Source: PKWO01 sp036384915 (GTDB lineage Bacteria > Pseudomonadota > Gammaproteobacteria > Burkholderiales > Burkholderiaceae_D). Taken from it: a stretch of DNA of 64,000 nucleotides. The stretch is from positions 12,336 through 76,335 of the forward strand of contig DASVLJ010000063.1 of assembly GCA_036384915.1 (NCBI GenBank), written 5' to 3'. This document shows, piece after piece, positions 8,218-15,802 of the stretch (position 1 is its first letter; each line of letters opens with the position of its first letter). A model generated the notes under the pieces. It worked only from the letters and a program-made list of their open reading frames with translations, ran no database searches and had not been told where the DNA came from. The translations under genes were made by a program, and so were the position numbers.

Positions 8218-9663
8218 ATGCAACGCAAGCAGGCATGGAAGGGGATTGCCGTCTCGTTTTTTTTCGCGACCCTCGGGGCTTGCAGCCCGGGGCAGGATAA
8301 CGCGCCGACTCCGGTGCGGCAGCGCGCCCGGGTTTCAGTCAAGGCGCAAAGCTCGGCTTCCGCCTATCAGGACGTGGTGCAGGAGTTGTACATTTCCTAC
8401 TTTGGCCGTCCGGCCGACCCTGGCGGCCTGGCCAATTTCGAGGCGGCGCTGGCCGGCGACAGCGCACCGACTACCCTGGCTGCACTCGACGCGTCCTATT
8501 CCAGCGACACTGCGGTTCGGGCGCTGATCGACGCCTTCGGCCAGAGCAATGAATCGCTGGCCTTGTACGGCGGCGGGGCTTCGGCCGCTTTCGTGACCGC
8601 CATCTTCCAGAACCTGTTAGGCAGGGCGCCCAATGCATCGGGCCTGGCGTTCTGGGCCGGCGCCATCGACAGCGGTTCCCTGACGCGCGGCGATGCGGCG
8701 CTGGCGATTGCAGCCGGTGCGACGCAAAACACCACGGCGCAAGGGCTGCAAGATGCGGCACTGATTGCCAACCGGCTGGCGGTCGCCGAGTATTTCACGG
8801 CGCAACTGTCCGCGCGCAATGCGGTGACGGTGTACAAGGGCGCGAGTGCTGCGGCAGGCGCGCGGCAGATGCTATCTGCCGTGGTAGCGCCCACGGTTTC
8901 CTCGTCTTACCAGGCGAAGGCCGACGCGGCGATTGCCGATATGCTGGCGCCGGTCAGCGTGCCTGCCAACACGGCTTCGGTGCCCTCGGCGCCGGGGCAG
9001 ACGCAACTGGTGTTTTCCGGCTATACCTTCAACGTCAGATCGGGCAGCGGCGGACCGGGGCCGAACACCTGGAGCGCGAACAATGCCTGGGTCGATGCCA
9101 ACGGCTTCCTGCACTTGAAGATCGCCTATAGCGGCGGGCAATGGAGCGCCGCGGAGGTCTATACCAGCCAGTCCCTGGGCTTCGGCACTTACCAGTTCAA
9201 GGTGGTGGGCCATCCGGAAATCATGGACCAGAACGTGGTGCTCGGCCTGTTCCCTTACACGACCCCGGCCGTCGGCCCGGACGGCACGAATGAAGTCGAC
9301 ATCGAATTTTCCACCTGGGGCGGGCAGCAGTCACAGCACGGCAACTGGACAGTCTGGCCCGCAACGACGGGCTACAGCGACACTACGTACGCGTTTGATA
9401 TGAGCGGCAACACGGGTTGGAGCACGCATCGCTTCACATGGAGCGCCCGGCAGATCGGCTTCCAGGCCCTGGCCGGCTTGACCGATACCAATGCCGGCCA
9501 ATACGCGAGCTGGACCTTCGCCCCGGCCAACTATGCGTCGCTGATTCCGCAAAACGCCATCCCGCTGCATATGAACCTCTGGCTGTTCCAGGGGCTGGCG
9601 CCGGCGGATGGGGCGGAGGTTGACATGGTGATTTCGGAGTTCAAGTTCACGCCTGCGGGGTAG
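8218..9663 (+). CDS. Lipoprotein with DUF4214 and glycoside hydrolase family 16-like domain
   Basis: 481 residues. The N-terminus carries a lipoprotein signal (SFFFATLGACS, lipobox LGAC). Residues about 48-270 form a DUF4214-type region (YISYFGRPADPGGLANFEAAL, then FQNLLGRAPNASGLAFWAGAI), a repeat common in S-layer, surface and haemolysin-like proteins. Residues about 285-481 form a GH16-like jelly roll with the family motif ExDxE at E359-V-D361-I-E363, in the EVDIEFSTWG context, so beta-glucan hydrolase or transglycosidase activity is possible. ATG 8218 was chosen because AGGAG sits at 8207-8211 and the signal begins directly; the frame opens earlier without a ribosome site. Substrate unknown. 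Confidence 0.82.
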   Translation: MQRKQAWKGIAVSFFFATLGACSPGQDNAPTPVRQRARVSVKAQSSASAYQDVVQELYISYFGRPADPGGLANFEAALAGDSAPTTLAALDASYSSDTAVRALIDAFGQSNESLALYGGGASAAFVTAIFQNLLGRAPNASGLAFWAGAIDSGSLTRGDAALAIAAGATQNTTAQGLQDAALIANRLAVAEYFTAQLSARNAVTVYKGASAAAGARQMLSAVVAPTVSSSYQAKADAAIADMLAPVSVPANTASVPSAPGQTQLVFSGYTFNVRSGSGGPGPNTWSANNAWVDANGFLHLKIAYSGGQWSAAEVYTSQSLGFGTYQFKVVGHPEIMDQNVVLGLFPYTTPAVGPDGTNEVDIEFSTWGGQQSQHGNWTVWPATTGYSDTTYAFDMSGNTGWSTHRFTWSARQIGFQALAGLTDTNAGQYASWTFAPANYASLIPQNAIPLHMNLWLFQGLAPADGAEVDMVISEFKFTPAG

Positions 9664-9668
9664 TTCGC

Positions 9669-10406
9669 CTATGACCTTACCACCTTGAACCCGGCCACGA
9701 TGCCCTTCACGCTGCGCTGGGCGGCATCGTCGGCTTCGGGCGGCAGCAGCAGCATGAGGTGGCCGTTGCTGAAGCCGATGTTGCCGGGGTCTTTCTTTTG
9801 CCTGGCCGCCAGGTGGGTGCAAGCCGATTGCGAGAGGCACAGCGCGATCAGCAAGGGCGGCTGCTCCGCGGCCTGGCCGTTCAGGCGAAAGCTGGCGGCA
9901 TCGGCCACGTCGGGCGATTCCTTGAGGGCCTTGACGGCCGGCGTTTCCGTGCGGTCCAGCACGCCGGCCAGGCCTTGCTGGCTCAGGTATTGCGCGAACT
10001 GGTCCATCGAATTTTCCTTTGCTTCGTCGGCCATGGCGTCGGCCTTGGTCGGCTCGACGCAACCCTTGAGGACGGGGTCGTAGACGGCGTCGTTTTTTTC
10101 GCGACACCACTGCATCATGATCGGATTCTGCTTGGCCGTGTCGCCTTCTTCGACAATGCGCGTTTTGTTGATGTAGTTGGTCACCAGGGCGACACCGATC
10201 GTGAGGAACATGGTGCCGAAGAAGGCGATGGCCGGCACGCGCAGCGCGGCGCGGCGGCTGTTCCAGTATTTGTAGGTCCAGTAGAAGGCCGGCAGTACGA
10301 GGAAGCTGGTATAGGCGCCGACGCTCGACTCATGCGAGATGCGCGAGGCCAGCCAGAACAGGCAGCCGACGCAGGCGCCGAACAGCAGGATGTAGACGAT
10401 AATCAT
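9669..10406 (-). CDS. Membrane protein of unknown function downstream of btuF
   Basis: 245 residues with three predicted membrane segments in the first 85 (MIIVYILLFGACVGCLFWLA; SFLVLPAFYWTYKYW; IAFFGTMFLTIGVALV), then a soluble domain with four or more cysteines (MMQWCREKND, KGCVEPTK, ALCLSQSACTHL), perhaps disulfide-bonded outside the cytoplasm. I do not recognise the family. The start ATG (10404-10406) overlaps the stop of the btuF-like gene by four bases, which suggests translational coupling and choice of this start over one 14 codons upstream. Confidence 0.65.
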   Translation of the reverse strand: MIIVYILLFGACVGCLFWLASRISHESSVGAYTSFLVLPAFYWTYKYWNSRRAALRVPAIAFFGTMFLTIGVALVTNYINKTRIVEEGDTAKQNPIMMQWCREKNDAVYDPVLKGCVEPTKADAMADEAKENSMDQFAQYLSQQGLAGVLDRTETPAVKALKESPDVADAASFRLNGQAAEQPPLLIALCLSQSACTHLAARQKKDPGNIGFSNGHLMLLLPPEADDAAQRSVKGIVAGFKVVRS

Positions 10407-11308
10407 TTTTGTGAAATTCTCTGGCGTGCGATGTCGAGTTTGCCGCAAATCGCCTCGGCGCCATCCAGGATGCGCGGCCCGCCGCGCGTGAGGATGTCGG
10501 AATCGAGGGCAAACAAATTATCGCGCCGAACGGCTGTCATTTGGGGAAATTTTTTCCATGGTGCAAGTGCCGCCGCGCCATCCTTCCCGTCGCTGCCGGT
10601 CAGGATGACGTCCGGGTTGGCTTGCAGCACGGCCTCGGTGTTCACCGTAGGCACCATGGGGCCGAGCTTGCCGAACACGTTGCGGCCGCCGCAAAGTGCG
10701 ATCGCTGCCGATGCCAGATGGCTGTCGTTGAGGGTCATCAGCGGCTCGCTCCAGATTTGGTAGAACACGGTGACAGGGGCGGCATGGGCGTAGCGCGCCA
10801 ACAGGGCTTGCCAGCGTGCGCGGAAGGCGGTGGCGGCTTCTTTGCCTTGCGCGGATTTGCCTGTCAGTTGGCCCAGGCGTTCGAGCGAGGACGCCACGGT
10901 GGCGAAGTCGTGCGGTTCGCTCTCGAACACGGGCAAGCCGAGTTTTTTGATGGTTTCGATCTGGGCCGGGGATATGCCGCTATGCCAGACCAGTACCAGA
11001 TCGGGCTTGAGCGCGGCGATGCGTTCGAGGTCGAAGCCGGCCGCGCCACCGAGTTGCGGCAAGCGCTTGGCGGCTTCCGGGTAGTCCGAAAATTGGCTCA
11101 CCCCCATCGTTTCGCTGCCCGCGCCAATGGCGAACAGCAGCTCGGTGGTGTGCGGCGCCAGGCTGACGACGCGCTGCGCAGGGGCGGGCAGGGTGAGGGT
11201 GTGGCCGAGATCGTCCCGCACCGTCACCGGCGCGGCATGGGCCAAGCTGCCTGCGCCGAGGATGTCGAGCAGGACGGCAAGCAGCGGGGCAAGGAAGCTC
11301 GCCCGCAC
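10403..11308 (-). CDS. btuF: BtuF-like cobalamin-binding periplasmic protein
   Basis: 301 residues with an N-terminal signal peptide (cleavage near AHAAPV). It has the class III substrate-binding layout of BtuF/FhuD-type proteins: RVVSLAPHTTELLFAIGAG at the start of the first lobe, GVSQFSDYPEAAKRLPQLGG, and GGPRILDGAEAICG near the end. The line SDYPEAAKRLPQLGG is characteristic of vitamin B12-binding BtuF members, so cobalamin is the best ligand guess; haem or siderophore relatives cannot be excluded. No permease or ATPase is adjacent, which is common for this protein in betaproteobacteria. It follows panC after four bases in a leftward operon. Confidence 0.78.
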   Translation of the reverse strand: MRASFLAPLLAVLLDILGAGSLAHAAPVTVRDDLGHTLTLPAPAQRVVSLAPHTTELLFAIGAGSETMGVSQFSDYPEAAKRLPQLGGAAGFDLERIAALKPDLVLVWHSGISPAQIETIKKLGLPVFESEPHDFATVASSLERLGQLTGKSAQGKEAATAFRARWQALLARYAHAAPVTVFYQIWSEPLMTLNDSHLASAAIALCGGRNVFGKLGPMVPTVNTEAVLQANPDVILTGSDGKDGAAALAPWKKFPQMTAVRRDNLFALDSDILTRGGPRILDGAEAICGKLDIARQRISQK

Positions 11309-11312
11309 GGGG

Positions 11313-12152
11313 TCAGATTTCGAGGTTGTCGATCAGGCGCGTGGTGCCGAGCTTGGCAGCGGCCAGTACGACCAGCGCATCCTTTTGCCGCATGTCGTCC
11401 TCGCTTGGCGGTTCCAGGTCCATGCGGCGGCGGATCGACACATAGTCGGGCTGCCAGCCGCGCCTGAGCAGTTCTTCCATGGCCTGCTTTTCCAGCTTGA
11501 GGGCGTCGGTCGCGCCGCCATGCACTTCGCCGGCCACCTGTTTGAGCAGGCGGTAAAGGTTGGGCGCCTCGGCGCGTTCTTCCGTGGAGAGATAACCGTT
11601 GCGCGAAGACAGCGCCAGGCCATCCTCGGCGCGCCAGGTTTCGGCAGCGATGATCTCGGTGGGCAAAGCAAACTGGCGGCTCATATTGCGCACGATCATG
11701 AGCTGCTGGTAATCCTTCTTGCCGAACACGGCCACGCGCGGCTGCACGCAGGAAAACAGCTTGAGCACCACGGTGGTGACGCCGCCGAAGAAACCGGGAC
11801 GGAATTCGCCTTCGAGCATATTGCCCAGGCCGTCCGGCGGGCGCACGCGGAATTCCTGCGGTTCGGGATACAGGTCTTTTTCGGTCGGCGCAAACAGTAC
11901 GTAGACACCTTCCTTTTCCAGCTTTTCCACGTCGGACTGGAAGGTGCGCGGGTATTTGTCGAAATCCTCGTTCGGGCCGAACTGCAATCGGTTGACGAAA
12001 ATCGATGCCACGACAGGGTCGCCATGCTTGCGCGCGAGGCGCATCAGCGAGAGATGTCCTTCGTGCAAATTGCCCATGGTGGGGACGAAGGCGGTGCGCA
12101 ACTGGCCGCGCAACTGGTCGCGCAATTCTTCAATCGTGGAAATGATCTTCAT
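11313..12152 (-). CDS. panC: Pantothenate synthetase
   Basis: 279 residues, normal length. It joins D-pantoate and beta-alanine with ATP to make pantothenate, on the route to coenzyme A. Signature motifs are intact: PTMGNLHEGHLSL with the nucleotide-binding HEGH, SIFVNRLQFGPNEDFDKYPR, FGKKDYQQL, and the SSRNGYLS loop (KMSKS-like). One usual FVNP(M/L)QF proline is R in FVNRLQF, a small deviation at the pantoate-binding loop. It lies in the leftward operon DUF3460-scpA-panC-btuF-membrane protein, 15 bases after scpA. Confidence 0.95.
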   Translation of the reverse strand: MKIISTIEELRDQLRGQLRTAFVPTMGNLHEGHLSLMRLARKHGDPVVASIFVNRLQFGPNEDFDKYPRTFQSDVEKLEKEGVYVLFAPTEKDLYPEPQEFRVRPPDGLGNMLEGEFRPGFFGGVTTVVLKLFSCVQPRVAVFGKKDYQQLMIVRNMSRQFALPTEIIAAETWRAEDGLALSSRNGYLSTEERAEAPNLYRLLKQVAGEVHGGATDALKLEKQAMEELLRRGWQPDYVSIRRRMDLEPPSEDDMRQKDALVVLAAAKLGTTRLIDNLEI

Positions 12153-12167
12153 GCGGTTGTGGTGGGG

Positions 12168-13049
12168 TTACGTTGGCGAATAGGCGAGTCTAACGTAAAT
12201 GGGCGCAAAGGCTTCCGCTTGCGTGATTTCGATCAGCGTTTCCTTGGCCAGTTCGAGCAGCGCGACGAAATTGACCACCACCACGGGCACGCCGCGCGCG
12301 GGGTCGAACAGGTCGGCGAACTCGACGAATTTTGCCGACTGCAGGCGGCGCAGGATGCCCGTCATGTGCTCGCGCACGGACAACTCTTCGCGGCTGATGG
12401 TGTGGTGCGCCGTGAGCCTGGCGCGCTTCATCACGTCGGCCCAGGCTTCCTGCAGATCGACGATATTGACTTCGGGCCAGCGCGGCACCAGGCTTTGCTC
12501 GATATAGATTTGCGCGCGCACGTAGTCGCGCCCCAACTGCGGCAGCGTATCGAGCTGTTGTGCGGCGAGCTTGATCTGTTCGTATTCGAGCAGGCGGCGC
12601 ACCAGTTCGGCACGCGGGTCGGCCGCTTCCTCGCCCGTTTCGCTTTTCTTCACCGGCAGCAGCATGCGCGACTTGATCTCGATCAGCATGGCGGCCATCA
12701 GCAGGTATTCCGCCGCCAGTTCGAGGTTGCGGCTGCGAATCTGGTCGACGTATTCCAGGTATTGCAAGGTCACTTGCGCCATCGGAATGTCGAGGATGTT
12801 GAAGTTCTGCTTGCGGATCAGGTAGAGCAGCAGGTCGAGCGGGCCTTCGAAGGCTTCGAGGAAGACTTCGAGCGCATCGGGCGGGATGTAGAGGTCGTTG
12901 GGCAGGTTGAACAGCGGCTCGCCATACAGGCGTGCAATGCCGACGCCGTCGACCACGTCGGGTGTGCTGTCGGCCTGACCTTCCACGGCCAAGTCCGGGG
13001 CGCTGGACGGCAATTGCGCCAGCAGCGAATCCTGCCCGTGGGTGCTCAC
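12168..13049 (-). CDS. scpA: Segregation and condensation protein ScpA
   Basis: 293 residues. ScpA is the kleisin subunit of the SMC-ScpAB complex that organises the chromosome. The conserved N-terminal block FEGPLDLLLYLIRKQNFNILDIPMAQ lies at about residues 67-92, and the long helical block ending in EYLLMAAMLIEIKSRMLLP follows; the C-terminal winged-helix part (KFVEFADLFDP...VVVNFVALLELAKE) is complete. The first 55 residues are a divergent extension typical of Burkholderiales. The GTG start directly abuts the TAA of the DUF3460 gene. scpB is not in view. On the opposite strand a long open frame runs through the whole gene but is a shadow. Confidence 0.93.
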   Translation of the reverse strand: MSTHGQDSLLAQLPSSAPDLAVEGQADSTPDVVDGVGIARLYGEPLFNLPNDLYIPPDALEVFLEAFEGPLDLLLYLIRKQNFNILDIPMAQVTLQYLEYVDQIRSRNLELAAEYLLMAAMLIEIKSRMLLPVKKSETGEEAADPRAELVRRLLEYEQIKLAAQQLDTLPQLGRDYVRAQIYIEQSLVPRWPEVNIVDLQEAWADVMKRARLTAHHTISREELSVREHMTGILRRLQSAKFVEFADLFDPARGVPVVVVNFVALLELAKETLIEITQAEAFAPIYVRLAYSPT

Positions 13050-13256
13050 TTATTTGCTTTGGTAGACGTAGGCTTGCTGCTTGACGCGCGAATCGTCGCT
13101 GCGGCGCTTCCAGTCGAGATCGATCGGTGCCTTGTCCCACAGCAGGGCGCGGCCGGCGCGTTGCGATTCCTCCAGCTTGGGATTCTGTTTCTTCAATCCA
13201 TTGATGAATTGGGTCGCTTCGGACTCGTAGGTAACAATTTTCGGCGGCAGGATCAT
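13050..13256 (-). CDS. DUF3460 family small protein
   Basis: 68 residues, YESEATQFINGLKKQNPKLEESQRAGRALLWDK and LDWKR being the family core. DUF3460 is a small cytoplasmic protein conserved in Burkholderiales and usually found directly before scpA, as here, where its stop touches the scpA start. Function unknown. It is the first gene of the leftward operon, so the promoter should lie in the 270-base gap to the divergent c-di-GMP gene. Confidence 0.88.
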   Translation of the reverse strand: MILPPKIVTYESEATQFINGLKKQNPKLEESQRAGRALLWDKAPIDLDWKRRSDDSRVKQQAYVYQSK

Positions 13257-13526
13257 GACAGGTTGATAACAGGTTGGAACTGGCTGATATTTTACCCCGA
13301 CTTGCGTCTTGGACCGAAAAACAGCCTGTCCGCCGCAAAGTGTTGCAAATGAACTTAAGGCATCGTGTGACGTCCGGTTTCGCGCAAAGATTGTCTTTGC
13401 GTAGCGCTGGTATTGGAAGTAAGATGAAAATTCAATTGATAGGCGGCAAGTTTAAAGGCTCTCTTGAGAAGGGCTCGAAACTGGTAGTGATGCTGTCAGT
13501 TTGCCGCCAGGGTGACCGGGGCTTGT

Positions 13527-15668
13527 ATGTCGGCACATTCGGAAGCAGCCATTGCCGAAATCCTCCTCGTTGACGATGTGGCAACGGAGTTGGACGACCT
13601 GACCGATGCATTGGGTCAGCAGGGCCATGCTGTGCGTGTCGCGAGCAGCGGCAATGGCATCATGGCTGAAATCGGCCGCCTCCCTCCCGATTTGATCCTG
13701 CTCGCCTGCGCCACGGCGGAGGCCGTGGAGTTTTGCCGCAATATCAAGTCCGTGGCTGAGTTGGCCGGCATTCCGGTGATCTTCCTGGCCGAACAGGACG
13801 ACGTGCAGCAAAAGCTCAGGGCCTTCGAATTGGGCTGTGCCGATTACCTCGTCAAGCCGTTCTCGGCGATGGAAGTCTGTGCCCGGGTGAGCTTGCAACT
13901 GAAACAAAAACGCGAACGCGAAGTGCTCGGTTTCCGTGCCGGGCACGATGCGCTCACCGGCCTGCCCAACCGCAATCTGCTGATCGACCGGCTGCATCAG
14001 GCCGTGAGCTATGCCGAGCGTTACGAGCGCCGGGTGGCCGTAGCCTATATCGATCTGGACAAGTTCAAGTTCGTCAACGATACGCTGGGCCACGATGCGG
14101 GCGACCAATTGCTCGTCGAGGTGGCGCGGCGCCTGCAGGCTTGCGTGCGGGAGTCCGATACCGTGGCGCGCCTGGGCGGCGACGAATTCGCTCTCGTGCT
14201 GTACGACCAGGCCAACGAAGACGTGACCATGCATGCCATGCAGCGCATCCTGAACAGCATCGCCGAACCCATCCTGGTCGAAGGCGGCGAAATCCGCACC
14301 ACCTGCAGTATCGGTTTCTCGTTCTATCCGCAGGATGGGCGGGACGTCGATACGCTGTTGAAGAACGCCGATGCGGCCATGTACCGCGCCAAGGAACTGG
14401 GGCGCAACAACTTCCAGTTCTTCACTGAAGACCTGACCGAGCGCATCAACCAGCGCGTGGCGCTGGAGCGCAGCCTGCATGGCGCGCTCGAACGCCAGGA
14501 ATTTTTTCTGCACTACCAGCCGCGCGTGGACTTGCACACCGGCCGCGTGACCGGCATCGAGGCCTTGCTGCGCTGGGACCATCCCGAGCACGGCGTGATC
14601 GAGCCGCTGCGTTTCATCCCCCTGGCCGAAGAGATCGGCATGATGCCGCGCATCGGGCTTTGGGTCATGCGCATGGCTTGCCTGCAGATGAAGAAATGGC
14701 ACAAGGAAAAGATCGCCATGCTGCCGATGGCGGTCAATGTCGCCGGGACGCAATTCCTGCAGCCCGATTTTGCGGCGCAGGTCGCAGCAGTGCTCGAGGA
14801 AACCGGCGTCGATCCGCATTTTCTCGAACTGGAAATCAGCGAGGCGCAATCGATGCAAGACCCGGTGACGACGGTGCGCGTGCTGCACGAATTGAAGGAC
14901 ATCGGCGTACGCCTGGTGGTGGACGATTTCGGTTCGGGCTACACCAACCTGAATTTCCTCAAGCAATTGCCGCTCGACCAGATCAAGCTGCACCAGAGCT
15001 TCGTGCGCGACATCGGCCACAATCCGGAAGACCTGGCCATCTCGGATGCCGTGATCTCGATGGCGCACAGCCTGCATCTGCGCGTCACGGCCGAAGGCGT
15101 GGAAAGTGAAGGCCAACTGGCCTTGCTGGCCGACCGCGGCTGCGACGAATTCCAGGGTTTTTATTTCAGTGCGCCGCTCTCTGGCGAGGACTGCGGCGCC
15201 ATCCTGCGCGAACAGCGCAGCGTGCCGCTGGAAAAACTGGGCCGCGAACACGGCACCCGCACCGTGCTGCTGGTGGACGACGAGCAATGCGTGCTCTCGG
15301 CCCTGGCGCGCTCGCTCTCCGGTTTCAACTACCGGATATTGCAGGCTAGGAGCGGCCCGGCTGCGCTGGAACTGCTGGCGACGCACGAAGTGGGCGTGAT
15401 CATCTGCGACCAGCGCATGCCCGACATGAGCGGGGTCGAGTTGTTCCGCCGCATCCGCCAGATGTATCCGCAAACGGTGCGCATTATCCTCTCGGGCTAT
15501 GCCGATGTCGGCATCGTGACCGATGCGATCAATGTCGGCGCCGTGTTCAAGTTCCTCAACAAGCCCTGGGACAAGGTGCAGTTGTGCGAGATCATCGAGG
15601 ATGCGTTCGAGATGTACGAAAGCGAAACGGAGGCAGGCTGGCAGCCGGCGAACCGTTTGCCGGTTTGA
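13527..15668 (+). CDS. Hybrid REC-GGDEF-EAL-REC cyclic-di-GMP protein
   Basis: 713 residues. Order: an N-terminal receiver-like domain (about 10-130), a GGDEF domain (GGDEF at 217-221, preceded by the RxxD inhibitory site RESD), an EAL domain (EAL at 345-347, with the catalytic NVAG, ELEIS, DDFGSGY, K of IKLHQSF, AEGVE and EFQGF positions present) and a C-terminal receiver with phosphoacceptor D628 in ICDQRMPDMSG and a late K in FLNKPWD. The first receiver keeps the VDD acids and a KPF lysine but reads LILLACA where the acceptor Asp should be, so it is probably not phosphorylated. Both cyclase and phosphodiesterase sites look intact. I prefer ATG 13527 over GTG 13512. No ligand or partner kinase is adjacent. 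Confidence 0.9.
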   Translation: MSAHSEAAIAEILLVDDVATELDDLTDALGQQGHAVRVASSGNGIMAEIGRLPPDLILLACATAEAVEFCRNIKSVAELAGIPVIFLAEQDDVQQKLRAFELGCADYLVKPFSAMEVCARVSLQLKQKREREVLGFRAGHDALTGLPNRNLLIDRLHQAVSYAERYERRVAVAYIDLDKFKFVNDTLGHDAGDQLLVEVARRLQACVRESDTVARLGGDEFALVLYDQANEDVTMHAMQRILNSIAEPILVEGGEIRTTCSIGFSFYPQDGRDVDTLLKNADAAMYRAKELGRNNFQFFTEDLTERINQRVALERSLHGALERQEFFLHYQPRVDLHTGRVTGIEALLRWDHPEHGVIEPLRFIPLAEEIGMMPRIGLWVMRMACLQMKKWHKEKIAMLPMAVNVAGTQFLQPDFAAQVAAVLEETGVDPHFLELEISEAQSMQDPVTTVRVLHELKDIGVRLVVDDFGSGYTNLNFLKQLPLDQIKLHQSFVRDIGHNPEDLAISDAVISMAHSLHLRVTAEGVESEGQLALLADRGCDEFQGFYFSAPLSGEDCGAILREQRSVPLEKLGREHGTRTVLLVDDEQCVLSALARSLSGFNYRILQARSGPAALELLATHEVGVIICDQRMPDMSGVELFRRIRQMYPQTVRIILSGYADVGIVTDAINVGAVFKFLNKPWDKVQLCEIIEDAFEMYESETEAGWQPANRLPV

Positions 15669-15685
15669 CTGCATTTTGAAGTTTT

Positions 15686-15793
15686 GTAGGTTGGGTTGAG
15701 CGAATGCGAAGCCCAACAACCGCGCGTTAAATCAACGCATGTAATGGCGCAATCCGCCGATGTTGGGCTTCGCATTCGCTCAGCCCAACCTAC
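15686..15793. repeat. 108-bp inverted-repeat element (copy 1) between convergent genes
   Basis: 33-bp arms at 15686-15718 and 15761-15793 are reverse complements with one mismatch; they begin GTAGGTTGGG and contain GCGAAGCCCAACA. The 42-base centre includes CGCGCGTTAAATCAACGCA. A diverged relative lies at 47286-47397. Both copies fill the space between the stop codons of convergent genes, so they may serve as bidirectional terminators. It resembles the small non-autonomous repeats common in proteobacteria. Confidence 0.8.
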
Positions 15794-15802
15794 GAAATTT
15801 TG

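Noticed and set aside
11127..13352. A 741-codon open frame on the plus strand opposite btuF, panC and scpA
   Set aside because: It overlaps three clear genes on the other strand, has H/Q/R-rich shadow composition and no family signature.
13452..15719. A 755-codon open frame on the minus strand opposite the REC-GGDEF-EAL-REC gene
   Set aside because: Shadow of a high-G+C gene; the plus-strand protein has all catalytic motifs.
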